From: Mycolicibacterium litorale
Lineage (GTDB): Bacteria; Actinomycetota; Actinomycetes; Mycobacteriales; Mycobacteriaceae
DNA: 64,000 bases
Direction of reading: 5' to 3'
NCBI GenBank assembly: GCA_002007745.1
Contig: CP019882.1
Location: forward strand, 434,001-498,000
Position numbers and translations under genes: made by a program. The notes beneath the pieces were generated by a model. It saw only the letters and a program-made list of their open reading frames with translations. It ran no database searches and was not told the DNA's origin. Positions 8,293 to 17,281 of the stretch are shown here, in pieces (position 1 is the first letter of the stretch; the number at the start of each line of letters is the position of its first letter).

Positions 8293-9221
8293 GCGACGGT
8301 CATCCGCTGGGTGCCGAGATCGATGGCGCCGTCGTCGGTGCGCACCGACGCTTCGATCAGGTCACCGTTCTGGAGGTACTTCGGATTGCCGGCCTGGCGT
8401 TTGAAGAAGGCCTTCCACTTCATCGCGGGTGGCAACAACGACCCGATGATCTCGATGGGTTTCGGCGGCGCGCTCAGCGCGGTGCCGACGGGCGTCCCGG
8501 TCAGGATCAAGTCGCCCGCGGCGAGATCCTGGAAGCGGGCCAGGGACTGCAGCGCTGCCAGCGGGCGGTACAGCATGTCACCGTCGACCACCGCGTTCTG
8601 CCGCTCCTCGCCGTTGATCTGCAGGCGCAGCCGCAGATCGCCGAATCGTCGGAGCTCGGACTCATCGGTCAGCACCAGCGCCGGGCCGACGGGAGTGAAC
8701 GTCGGATAGGACTTGGCTTCGTAGAACTGCGTCTGGGGCAGCTGGATGTCGCGGGCGGAGATGTCGTTGGTCACCACCAGCCCGGCGATGTAGTCACCGA
8801 GGTTGGATCCGGAAATCGGTGTGCCGACCGGGATATCACGTCCGACGACCAGGCCGATCTCGACCTCGTAGTCGAGGAATCTGACGTGCGCCGGCTTGAC
8901 CACCGCGGCGTACGGGCCACTGATGGAGGCCGAGGACTTCCGGAAGAACGTCAGCGGAATGGTCTTCGGGTCCATTCCGGCGTCCCGGACGTGAGAGGCG
9001 AAGTTCGTCATCTGGGCCACCACCCGGCAGGGCTTGGTGACCGGCGACAGCAGGTCCAGGCTCGCGATGTCCACGGTCTCGGTGCTGGCCGCGGCGGCGT
9101 CGACGGCGGCGCGGTCAGCCAGGAGTTCGGCGGTGCTGCGTGCCGAGGTGGCGATCTTCGCTGCCCCGGTCGGGGTGGCGACCCACCACGCGTCGGCGGT
9201 GCGGAGGACGGAAATACTCAT
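8283..9221 (-). CDS. Fumarylacetoacetate hydrolase-family protein
   Basis: A 312-residue member of the FAH superfamily, which cleaves or decarboxylates C-C bonds in ring-fission products. Metal-binding landmarks of the fold are visible: LDYEVEIGLVVGRDIP (about residues 118-133) with acidic ligands, TNDISARDIQ (about 154-163), and GDLILTGTPVG near 245. Its ATG overlaps the stop of the dioxygenase gene as ATGA, so the two are translationally coupled and it probably acts directly on the dioxygenase product. The N-terminal 70 residues form the small accessory domain seen in FAHD1-like enzymes. Confidence 0.87.
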   Translation of the reverse strand: MSISVLRTADAWWVATPTGAAKIATSARSTAELLADRAAVDAAAASTETVDIASLDLLSPVTKPCRVVAQMTNFASHVRDAGMDPKTIPLTFFRKSSASISGPYAAVVKPAHVRFLDYEVEIGLVVGRDIPVGTPISGSNLGDYIAGLVVTNDISARDIQLPQTQFYEAKSYPTFTPVGPALVLTDESELRRFGDLRLRLQINGEERQNAVVDGDMLYRPLAALQSLARFQDLAAGDLILTGTPVGTALSAPPKPIEIIGSLLPPAMKWKAFFKRQAGNPKYLQNGDLIEASVRTDDGAIDLGTQRMTVAYG

Positions 9222-10347
9222 GAGGTGGCAACTTTCAGCAGGCCGATGAGGCGTTTGACGTCGAACTCGTTGTGCTCACGAACCGCATTGAACATCGACA
9301 GTGCCTCGGCGCGAGCGTGTTTGGGGCTGGTCCCGAGAAAGTCGCCGCTCGCCGGCGGACCCCATTGGGCCAATCCGGACGCGGTGAACGGCGCCCACCC
9401 CGGTTCCAGGGTGTTGTCGAACAGGTCACCGTCGGCGAAGTGCTCCACCAGGAAACCGTCCGGATCGCGCCAGTAGTCGAACAATTGGCTGCCCTGGATG
9501 TGTCTGCCGATACCCCAGGACCGGAAGTAGCCGCGCTCGCGCAGATACTCGCCGCCGGCGGCCAGGGCGTCGAGATCGCTGACCTGGTAGGCCGAATGCA
9601 CGTAGCGGTTGGCCGGTCCCAATGCCATCGCCAGGGTGTGATGATCGGTCGGCGTGGCGCCGCGGTCGCAGCGGATGAAGCTCATGGTCGGTCCCCGGTC
9701 GCGCTGGCCGGCGAAGTACAGGAAGTCGCTGACGATCAGGCCGAGATTGTCGAGATACCAGTTCAGCGCCTCGATGTACCGGGTGGACTGCAGCACGACA
9801 TGGCCGAGGCGTTGTACGGCGGCGGGTTCGCGCGGCGGCCGCTGGGGCGCGTTGGTGCGGGCCTGGTGGTGGCCGAAGTTGAACATGTGCGGGGCCTGTG
9901 CCGGGAGTGCGGGCAGCTCGTGGAGGCCGGCTACCACTTTCACCGGAATGCCGCTGGGGTCGGTCAGCTCGACCGCCACACCCCCAGTGACTCCGGCAGC
10001 GCCTGGGTCGGAGCCCGGTGCGCCTGAGCCAACCGGTGGACATCGAGATCGTCCTGCGCAGTGAACGCCAGACCGCGAAACCGGGTTCGGTTCCCGCGCC
10101 GCACCAGCACGCAGGGGGCGCCGGCGTCGGTTCCGCGCAGCTGCAGTTCGTCGGCGGTGCGCGCCGCAGTCTGGAACCCGAACGCCTGGGCGAAGGTCTC
10201 CGCGGCGGCCAGATCGGGCTTCTCGAACTCCAGCCAGGCGAGATCGTGCACCTTGATCACCGGGTTGCGGGAGCGGCCGGGATGCTCACCCCGCAGCGCG
10301 CCCTGCTCGCTGTGCAAGTCGTTGTGTGCCGCGACGACCTTGTCCAT
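9218..10347 (-). pseudogene. Extradiol ring-cleavage dioxygenase (two VOC modules), frame-broken
   Basis: The full reading gives about 376 residues with two vicinal-oxygen-chelate modules, the architecture of 2,3-dihydroxybiphenyl 1,2-dioxygenases. The iron triad of module 2 is recognisable: His in RLGHVVLQS, His in RYVHSAYQVSD, Glu in FLVEHFADG. The frame breaks after ALPESLG at the C run 9981-9985; one more base joins it to VAVELTDPSGIPVKVV. ATG 10347 has GGAGGG directly upstream. As written only module 1 would be made and the enzyme would be dead. The gene ends overlapping the FAH hydrolase start. Confidence 0.8.
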
Positions 10348-10369
10348 TGCACCCTCCTGCACTACCGTA

Positions 10370-10383
10370 TGACGAAATCGTCA
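10370..10383. promoter_or_regulatory. TetR-type operator copy 3 (TGACGAAATCGTCA)
   Basis: Identical to the palindrome at 7536-7549, and 34 of 39 bases starting here match the other promoter. It lies between the leftward dioxygenase gene and the rightward P450 gene. A TTGACT element 17 nt away on the minus strand places it over the -10 position of the dioxygenase promoter. Confidence 0.75.
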
Positions 10384-10421
10384 CATACGACGGAACCCTC
10401 AGTCAAGGCGGGAACGGCTCG

Positions 10422-11606
10422 ATGCGGCAGACACGCAATGGTGCGCACTACCGACCGGATATCTATGCCCACAGCGCGATCGTGAACCCGTATCCGCACT
10501 ACGCGAGGATGCGCGAGCTCGGATCGGTGGTCTGGCTGCCCCGCCAACGGGTGTACGCGCTGCCCCGGTACGCCGAATGTAAGGCGGTGCTTCGTGACGA
10601 CACGGTCTTCATCTCGGGCAGTGGTGTTGCGCTCAACCGCATCAGCAACCGCTTGTCCAGGGGAACGACGCTCAACAGCGACGGCGCCGACCACGAGCGA
10701 CGGCGCAAGCTGGTCGCGCACCGGCTGTTGCCACGGGCGTTGGGGGCGATCAGCGACACGGTAGACCGGCTGGCCGGCCAGGTCGTCGATGATGCGGTGC
10801 GGCGCGGCGAGATCGACGGTGTCGAACTGGCCGCCGCACTGCCGCTGGCTGTCGTGCCGGACCTGGTGGGCTGGCCTCGAGACCAGCGTGAACACCTCAT
10901 CGCCTGGGCGGGGGCCACGTTCGACGCGTTGGGGCCACTGAACCGGCAGGCGGTTAGATCTGTACCGGGGACAACCCAGATGCTGCGATTCGCCCGCCGG
11001 GTCGTCCGTCAGCGCACCGTACTCGACGGCAGCTTGGCGCACGAGCTCCTGGCGTCAGTCGACCAGGGCGCGGTGTCCGCCGACGAGTGCCCGGCCCTGC
11101 TGGTCGACTACATCGCCCCCTCGCTGGATACCACCATCAGTGCGATCTCCAATGCGTTGGATCTCTTCGCCCGCCACCCCGAGCAGTGGCAACTGCTCCG
11201 CGCCGAACCACATCGAATCCCCAACGCCGTCAACGAGATCGTGCGTTTCGAGTCTCCACTGCGGGCCTTCGCCAGACAGACCTGTGTCGACACCGAGATC
11301 GCCGGCGCCGCCTTGGCGTCCGGATCGCGCGTGCTGGTGATCTACGCGTCGGCCAACCGTGACGAGCGCGAGTGGGATCGACCGGAAACCTTCGACATCA
11401 CCCGTGACGCCGGACGGCACATCGGATTCGGGCAGGGCGCCCACGCCTGCGCCGGACAGGGCCTGGCTCGCTTGGAGACCTCGGCGATGCTGCGGGAACT
11501 GGCCGAACGGGTGGCCCGCATCGAACGGACCGGACCACCCAGGTGGGCTATCAACAACATCATTCGGCGACACGAGCGGTTGCCCTTGCGGCTTGTCGCG
11601 GCCTAG
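10422..11606 (+). CDS. Cytochrome P450
   Basis: A 394-residue bacterial P450. Landmarks are the I-helix SLDTTIS (about residue 232, a variant of A/GGxDTT), the K-helix ExxR in NEIVR, and the haem loop FGQGAHACAGQGLARLE with the axial Cys at about residue 342. GGCGGGAA lies 9-10 nt before ATG 10422. It diverges from the dioxygenase gene across the shared TetR-type operator, so it may hydroxylate or dealkylate an aromatic substrate ahead of ring cleavage; it needs separate ferredoxin partners, which are not here. Its TAG overlaps the end of the convergent sulfatase gene. Confidence 0.9.
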   Translation: MRQTRNGAHYRPDIYAHSAIVNPYPHYARMRELGSVVWLPRQRVYALPRYAECKAVLRDDTVFISGSGVALNRISNRLSRGTTLNSDGADHERRRKLVAHRLLPRALGAISDTVDRLAGQVVDDAVRRGEIDGVELAAALPLAVVPDLVGWPRDQREHLIAWAGATFDALGPLNRQAVRSVPGTTQMLRFARRVVRQRTVLDGSLAHELLASVDQGAVSADECPALLVDYIAPSLDTTISAISNALDLFARHPEQWQLLRAEPHRIPNAVNEIVRFESPLRAFARQTCVDTEIAGAALASGSRVLVIYASANRDEREWDRPETFDITRDAGRHIGFGQGAHACAGQGLARLETSAMLRELAERVARIERTGPPRWAINNIIRRHERLPLRLVAA

Positions 11607-13363
11607 CCGAAGAGTCTGTGCCGGACCGGCGGCGTCCGCCGGGCCGCGTACGGCCAAGGGTTGTTCCGTTCCGGAACAGCTTCGGCGCGAACCTGTTTGA
11701 GGTGGTCCTGTAGCAGCCCGCGAACGTCGTGCAACTGCGGATCGGACCACCGGTTGACCGCCTCGATCGGATCGTCGTTCAGGTTGTAGAGTTCTCACTG
11801 ATCGTCGAGCGGGCTGGTCCGATACACCTGGCCGCCAAGACCATTGGCGGCCAGGTGCCGCACCCCGGGTACGGTCCAGGTGGCGGGATCATCGAAGGTC
11901 CTGACCAATTTCCAGAGCCCTCCGTCGACTCTCATGACGAGACCTTCGAAGTTCGCGGCGGTGTGCGCTGGTATCCGGATACGCAGCAGTGCGGGGGGAT
12001 TCGTGGTCCGCTTGAGGCGGCGACCCAGTCCGGAGGCGCCGCTGTCACCCTCGAGCATGTTGTCGCGGGTCATGATGTACACGGCGCGCTCGTCATCGTC
12101 GGGTGCCCCGTCGACGATCGGCATGAGGTCGCGCCCGGGTAGCGGGTGCACCTCCGAGAACGACGCGGCCAACGTCGAGGCGACGGCGTCCACATCGATG
12201 CCGGCGGCGCCCAGCAGCGTCGGCACCAGATCGACATGGGAGGTGGGGGACTGGACCACCCTGGGTTGGGTCACCCGATCACCCACCCGGGCGATCACGA
12301 ACGGCACCCGGGTGGCTTCGTCGTACAGGTTGAACCACTTCTGGTGCAATCCGCCGTGCGCGCCCAACAGGTCGCCGTGGTCGGCGGTACGCACCAACAC
12401 CGCGTTGTCCGAACCGCCCTCGGTGACCGCCCGCCGTACCCGGTCGATCGGGCCGTCCACCTCGGCGTGCAACCGGTAGTACAGGTCGCGGTAGCGCTGC
12501 GCGCCGCGGTCGTAGATCCGCTGGATCGCCGCGGCCGGGCCGTAGCCGGAATAGTAGGCCTCCCGAAAGGCGATCTGGGCGGCCGGTTTCGTCCGCAGGT
12601 CCTCCGCGGCGGTCGGTGCCGCGGGCACGTGTGGCGGATCCAGCGGTGACGGTTGCAGGGGGCTGCGGGTCGCCCACGTCGGGAACAGCACGATGTCATG
12701 CGGGTTGACGAAACTGGCCACCAGCAGGAACGGCCGTAGCGCGGCGGGATCGCCGGCGCGCCTGCGGGCGTAGCGGTCCTCGAGCCAGGACACGACGCGG
12801 TCGGCGATCAGTGGGTCGCGGCGGGTTCCGCTGTTGGCCAGCCCGGCGCCGTGCGGTTCCGGGCCGACCCAGCCGGAGAAGCCGTAGCGGGCCAGTGGGT
12901 CGGCGTCCAGGTAGCGGCGCACGGCCGCGGGGTCGACGACACCGTCATCGTCGTTGGTGGCCAGCGGGGCGCCGGTGTCGGGGTCGGTCAGGTCGGCGTG
13001 CGAGATATGCCATTTTCCGTCGTAGTGGGTGTCATAACCCGCTGCCCGGAACCAGTTGCCCAGGGTAGGCACTTCACCGGGGCGCAGCCACCGCATCCGT
13101 GAGTCGTCGAAGGTCTTGCCGATGCCGTCGGTCTGGGTCACGCCGTGCAGGTCGGGATACTGACCGGTGAAGATGGTCGGTCGGCTCGGGACGCACGCCA
13201 GTGAGCCGGTGTAGTGGCGGCCGAAGCTGACGCCGTGTTCGTCGAACCACCGGCGTCCACCGAGCACCCGCTGTCGCCAGGCGAGGACGTCGTCGGATTC
13301 GTATGGGGGAGTGGCGCGTTCCTCGTCGGTCATGACGATGACGATGTCGGGACGGTCAGACAT
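11603..13363 (-). pseudogene. Type I sulfatase with premature in-frame stop
   Basis: An arylsulfatase-fold hydrolase of about 586 codons. IVIVMTDEE holds N-terminal metal ligands, ACVPSRPT holds the C-x-P-S-R site whose Cys becomes formylglycine, and TADHGDLLGAHGG holds later metal ligands. A TGA at 11795-11797 stops translation after SPLDDQ. Past it the same frame continues ELYNLNDDPIEAVNRW for another 64 residues to the TAG that meets the P450 stop. Sulfatases normally read WELYDL..DP here, so TGG to TGA is the likely change. The truncated protein keeps the catalytic core, so activity is possible. Confidence 0.82.
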
Positions 13364-13862
13364 GGGAACTCTCCACTCGTTGGGCGAGGCCGGCTAGCAT
13401 CGCGTCGGACTGCCTGGCCACCAACCGGCACACGGCGCGCTCGACGAGGGTGGCAAGCGGGTTGGCGCCGACGCGCACCGTGCTCGTCAGCGTCACCTCG
13501 GTGCGGTCGCCGCCGATGGGCACCAGGGTCCATCGGTTGGTCGCCGCCAGCCGGCGGGGCAGCCCCTCGATGTCGTAGCCGAGGGTGTCCGGCGGGCTGA
13601 ACTCGACGACCCGCTCGACGAGGGTGTCGCGCCCCACCTGTATGCGGCGGGACATTCCCAGGCCCGGTTCGGCGCCGTGCTCGAGGAGACAGGAGTGGTC
13701 GACTGTGCGGGCCCAGGAGCTGATCGCCCCGAAGTCGGACAGGACGTCCCAAATTGCCTGCGGCCCGGCCGCCATCGTGCGTGTGCGGCGGATGTCGGCC
13801 ACCGGACCATTGAACCTCAAACCCCTGGTCGTGTCAGGACTGTGCCGAAACCGAGCAAGCAT
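13356..13862 (-). CDS. SRPBCC-family (polyketide cyclase/START-like) protein
   Basis: Up to 168 residues. After a variable start the protein reads GPQAIWDVLSDFGAISSWA, the helix-grip opening of SRPBCC lipid-binding proteins, and continues through RIQVGRDTLVERVVEF and RTEVTLTSTVRVGANP to an amphipathic C-terminal helix. Small hydrophobic ligands are typical but none can be named. The longest start (ATG 13862) sits 2 nt from an IdeR box and lacks a ribosome site; GTG 13803 or ATG 13773 are realistic alternatives. It overlaps the start of the sulfatase gene by 8 nt, so the two are probably one transcript. Confidence 0.7.
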   Translation of the reverse strand: MLARFRHSPDTTRGLRFNGPVADIRRTRTMAAGPQAIWDVLSDFGAISSWARTVDHSCLLEHGAEPGLGMSRRIQVGRDTLVERVVEFSPPDTLGYDIEGLPRRLAATNRWTLVPIGGDRTEVTLTSTVRVGANPLATLVERAVCRLVARQSDAMLAGLAQRVESSHV

Positions 13863-13864
13863 AT

Positions 13865-13883
13865 GAAGGTTAGGCTCACCTAA
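13865..13883. promoter_or_regulatory. IdeR iron box upstream of PPE4-like gene
   Basis: GAAGGTTAGGCTCACCTAA matches 16 of 19 positions of the mycobacterial IdeR box TTAGGTTAGGCTAACCTAA. TAATGT (13881-13886) overlaps its right end and would serve as the -10 of the PPE gene, 12 nt before the ATG. IdeR-Fe binding would block it, giving expression under iron starvation. Confidence 0.85.
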
Positions 13884-13898
13884 TGTAAGTTCCTGGTC

Positions 13899-15338
13899 AT
13901 GACATCACCGTGGTTCGCGGTGCCTCCCGAGGTGCATTCCGCATTGCTGTCCACCGGGCCGGGCCCGGGATCCCTGCTGGCCGCAGCGCAGGCATGGCGC
14001 GCCTTGGCCGTGGAGTACGACGCGGCGGCGGCGGAGCTGCGCAGCCTCGTCGCCTCCGTGTCGGCGACGTCGTGGGAGGGCGCCAGCGCCACGTTGTACG
14101 CCGCCGCTCACCTGCCCTACCTTGCCTGGCTGAGCGAAGCGTCAGCGCAGGCCGCCCAGGCCGCGGCCCGGCACGAGACCGCGGCTGCCGCCTACACCTC
14201 GGCGCTGGCGGCGATGCCCACGCTGCCGGAACTGGCCGCGAACCATGCCGTGCACGGTGTGCTTCTGGCCACCAATTTTCTTGGCATCAACACCATTCCG
14301 ATCGCGGTCAACGAGGCCGACTATGCCCGGATGTGGATGCAGGCCGCCACCAGCATGACGACTTACCAGGCGGTGACCCAGGCGGTCGCCCTCCCGTCGG
14401 CGCCGACAACGCCGGCGCCCAGAATCGTCAGCGCAGAGGCGACGGCTGAGGACGGCGAGTCGCTGAGTATCCCCAAGCAGGTCATCAAGGCCATCCACGA
14501 CTTCTTCGTCGAACTACGCGACCTGGCCCAAGACCTGCCGGAACCCTGGCGCGACATGGTCACCCAGGTGTTGGACTCGATCATCAACTTCGTCGACGGC
14601 ACGGTCTTCTACTACCTGGCCTACGGAGTCATCGACACCACCATTTATCTGGGGCCGTTCACACCGCTGCTCAGCCCGCTGTTGCTGCCGGCCGGGTCGG
14701 CCGGCCTGGCCGGCCTGGCCGCCTTGGGTTATGCGCAACCGGCTGACGACGCTCCCAGCGAAGAACCGGTAGCTGCGCCGGCGGCGCGCCCTGAGTTGCT
14801 CCCCGCCGCGGCGGCGGCCCCATTACCGGTCAACACCGCGTCGGCCTCCGGTACCCCAAGTTCGGCGCCCGCCCCGAGTCCCACCGCCAGCGCACCCGCA
14901 CCCGCGCCCGGGCCCGCCGGCGCACTGCTCTACGCCGTCGCGGGCCCGGACGGAGAGGGTTTCAGTCCGTCCGCCGGCGCGACCTCGTCCGCTGCGGCGT
15001 CGGCTGCTGCCGCCGCGGCGGCAGCTGGGTCGGCACGGCAGTCTGATCGGGCGCAGGGAACCCGAACATCCAAGCACCGCAGGAGATCTCGTCAGTATCG
15101 CGTGGAATATCTGGCCGGCGACGGGCGGATGACGCTGCCCGCCGACGACCCGGACCCGTCGACGGGATCCCCCGCAGCGGGCGTGGGCGAGCACGGCCTC
15201 GGTCTGCTCGGCGCCAGGGGTCTGTCCCATCTGGCCACCGGCACCCTGGACGGCAAGGCCACCGCGCCGTTGCTGCCGCATACCTGGATGGGTGAGGTGG
15301 CGGAGGCCGACCCCGCGCCACCGCCACCGACTCCGTGA
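13899..15338 (+). CDS. PPE4: PPE4-like ESX-3-associated PPE protein
   Basis: A 479-residue PPE protein. The N-terminal PPE domain (about residues 1-165) has [18 protein letters not shown], the helix-turn motif [22 protein letters not shown] and [20 protein letters not shown], which closely follow Mtb PPE4. A central hydrophobic stretch, an Ala/Pro-rich linker and a basic block ([11 protein letters not shown]) near 390 follow, as in PPE4. It should pair with the PE5 product, be chaperoned by EspG3 and be exported by ESX-3 for mycobactin-dependent iron uptake. The position is unusual: it lies upstream of eccA3 with its own IdeR box, and no PPE gene sits between PE5 and esxG. Confidence 0.88.
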   Translation: MTSPWFAVPPEVHSALLSTGPGPGSLLAAAQAWRALAVEYDAAAAELRSLVASVSATSWEGASATLYAAAHLPYLAWLSEASAQAAQAAARHETAAAAYTSALAAMPTLPELAANHAVHGVLLATNFLGINTIPIAVNEADYARMWMQAATSMTTYQAVTQAVALPSAPTTPAPRIVSAEATAEDGESLSIPKQVIKAIHDFFVELRDLAQDLPEPWRDMVTQVLDSIINFVDGTVFYYLAYGVIDTTIYLGPFTPLLSPLLLPAGSAGLAGLAALGYAQPADDAPSEEPVAAPAARPELLPAAAAAPLPVNTASASGTPSSAPAPSPTASAPAPAPGPAGALLYAVAGPDGEGFSPSAGATSSAAASAAAAAAAAGSARQSDRAQGTRTSKHRRRSRQYRVEYLAGDGRMTLPADDPDPSTGSPAAGVGEHGLGLLGARGLSHLATGTLDGKATAPLLPHTWMGEVAEADPAPPPPTP

Positions 15339-15372
15339 CTGCGCAGAGCTGAGGGAGGCCTCGACAGTCCGG

Positions 15373-15391
15373 TTAGGTAATGCTAATTTCA
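15373..15391. promoter_or_regulatory. Degenerate second IdeR box before eccA3
   Basis: TTAGGTAATGCTAATTTCA matches 14 of 19 IdeR-box positions and lies 6 bp before a stronger box. Tandem boxes are common at strongly iron-repressed mycobacterial promoters. TAATGC/TAATTT inside it could supply the -10. Confidence 0.6.
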
Positions 15392-15397
15392 CGGAAG

Positions 15398-15416
15398 TTA
15401 GTTTAGGCAAACCTAA
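15398..15416. promoter_or_regulatory. IdeR iron box upstream of eccA3
   Basis: TTAGTTTAGGCAAACCTAA matches 17 of 19 positions of the IdeR consensus and is 26 nt before the eccA3 ATG. It puts the main ESX-3 operon under iron repression, as in M. tuberculosis and M. smegmatis. Confidence 0.88.
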
Positions 15417-15442
15417 GGAGTGCGCCGGCGGCGGTCGGCACG

Positions 15443-17281
15443 ATGCCCATGATCAACGGTGCTGCTATCAAGCCGGTACCGGGTGCGCGCCCCGACGCGG
15501 ACCTGGTGAGCCGATTCGCCACGTGTTGTAAGGCGCTGGGTCTGGCGGTCTACGACCGGCGCAGGCCCGCCGACCTGGACGCCGCCCGGCGGGGCTTCGG
15601 TGAGCTGACCCGGGTCGCCCACGAGCAGTGCGACGCGTGGACCGGTCTGGCGGCATCCGGTGATGACAGCCTGGCGGTACTGGCGGCCGTCGACCGCACC
15701 GCCGACACCAGCGGATTGCTGCAACGTCGGATCGAACTTGCCCGCGGCGCACTGGGATTCGATTACGACACGGGTCTGTACTTGCGTTTCCGTGCCACCG
15801 AACCAGATGGGTTCCGGTTGGCGTACGCCGCCGCACTGGCGGTCGCGGGCGACGTCGGCAGAGCCGATGAGCTGGTGCGCGAGGTCAGGGACCGTCGGCC
15901 TGAATGGGCAGACGCCCGGTGGGTCGACACCGCCGTGCGCTCACGGGCGCAACGCTGGACTGACGTGATCAGGCTCCTCACTCCGGTGGTCAACGACTCA
16001 GCCCTGGACCCGGTGTATGCCCACGCGGCCAGGATCGCATTGGGTGTGGCATTGGCCCGGCTCGGGATGTTCGCGCCAGCGCTGTCGTATCTGGAGGACC
16101 CCGCGGGTCCGGTGTCGGTGGCCGCGGTCGATGGTGCGTTGGCCAAGGCGCTGTCGTTGCGGGCCTACGGCGAGGAGGAGGGTGCCGCCGACGTCCTGCA
16201 GGAGCTGTATGCGGCCAACCCGGACAACGAGCAGGTCGAGCAGGCCCTGTCCGATCCCACGTTCGGCATCGCGACCACCACAGCCGCGCGTATCGAGGCG
16301 CGTACCGATCCGTGGGATCCGGCCACCGAGCCCGGCGAGGAGGAGTTCGTCGACCCCGATTCTCGGGAGCGCAAGGCTGCCCTGCTGGAGGAGGCGGAGC
16401 GCGAGTTGGGGGAGTTCATCGGCCTCGATGAGGTGAAGAATCAGGTGGCGCGGCTGAAAAGTTCGGTGGCGATGGGGATTCGCCGCCAGGAGCGTGGCCT
16501 GGCGGTGGCGCAGCGCACCCATCATCTGGTGTTCGCCGGTCCACCTGGCACCGGTAAGACGACCATCGCCCGGGTGGTGGCCAAGATCTACTGCGGTCTG
16601 GGGTTGCTCAAACGAGAGAACGTCCGCGAGGTGCACCGTGCTGATCTGATCGGCCAGCACATCGGCGAGACCGAAGCCAAGACGAACGCGGTGATCGACA
16701 GCGCCCTTGACGGGGTGCTGTTCCTCGACGAGGCATACGCGTTGGTGGCCACCGGGGCCAAGAACGACTTCGGACTGGTGGCCATCGACACCCTGTTGGC
16801 CAGGATGGAAAACGACCGGGACCGGCTGGTGGTCATCGTCGCGGGATATCGCGCCGACCTCGACCGGTTCCTGGATACCAACGAGGGTCTGCGGTCGCGG
16901 TTCAGCCGCAGTATCGACTTCCCGTCGTATTCGGCCGGTGAACTCGTCGAGATCGCCCAAGCCATGGCGCACAAGCGAGACAGCGCGTTCGAACCCGCCG
17001 CGCTGCGTGACCTCGAAGAGCTGTTCGGGCAGTTGGCCAGTTCCACGATGCCGGATTCCGCCGGGATCGACCGGCGCAGTCTGGACATCGCGGGCAACGG
17101 ACGATTCGTCCGCAACGTCGTCGAACGGTCGGAAGAGGAACGGGAATTCAGGTTGGACCACACCGACTTGTCCGGAGCCGACGACTTCACCGACGAGCAA
17201 CTCATCACCATCACCGCCGACGACGTGCGCGGGTCAGTGGTGCCGCTGCTGCGCGGCCTGGGCCTGACGGTGCCGGCATGA
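15443..17281 (+). CDS. eccA3: ESX-3 AAA+ ATPase EccA3
   Basis: A 612-residue cytosolic ATPase. The N-terminal half (about 1-280) is the TPR-like helical domain of EccA proteins. The C-terminal AAA+ module has Walker A FAGPPGTGKTTIARVV (about 362-377) and Walker B GVLFLDEAYAL (about 425). It is thought to handle chaperone-substrate complexes, for example EspG3-PE/PPE, before export. It is the first gene of the IdeR-boxed operon and its stop overlaps eccB3 as ATGA. ATG 15449 is a possible alternative start; no strong ribosome site distinguishes them. Confidence 0.93.
   Translation: MPMINGAAIKPVPGARPDADLVSRFATCCKALGLAVYDRRRPADLDAARRGFGELTRVAHEQCDAWTGLAASGDDSLAVLAAVDRTADTSGLLQRRIELARGALGFDYDTGLYLRFRATEPDGFRLAYAAALAVAGDVGRADELVREVRDRRPEWADARWVDTAVRSRAQRWTDVIRLLTPVVNDSALDPVYAHAARIALGVALARLGMFAPALSYLEDPAGPVSVAAVDGALAKALSLRAYGEEEGAADVLQELYAANPDNEQVEQALSDPTFGIATTTAARIEARTDPWDPATEPGEEEFVDPDSRERKAALLEEAERELGEFIGLDEVKNQVARLKSSVAMGIRRQERGLAVAQRTHHLVFAGPPGTGKTTIARVVAKIYCGLGLLKRENVREVHRADLIGQHIGETEAKTNAVIDSALDGVLFLDEAYALVATGAKNDFGLVAIDTLLARMENDRDRLVVIVAGYRADLDRFLDTNEGLRSRFSRSIDFPSYSAGELVEIAQAMAHKRDSAFEPAALRDLEELFGQLASSTMPDSAGIDRRSLDIAGNGRFVRNVVERSEEEREFRLDHTDLSGADDFTDEQLITITADDVRGSVVPLLRGLGLTVPA

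Noticed and set aside
11795..11797. Selenocysteine recoding of the TGA in the sulfatase
   Set aside because: The family has Trp at this position and the catalytic Cys is elsewhere; no downstream recoding hairpin was seen.
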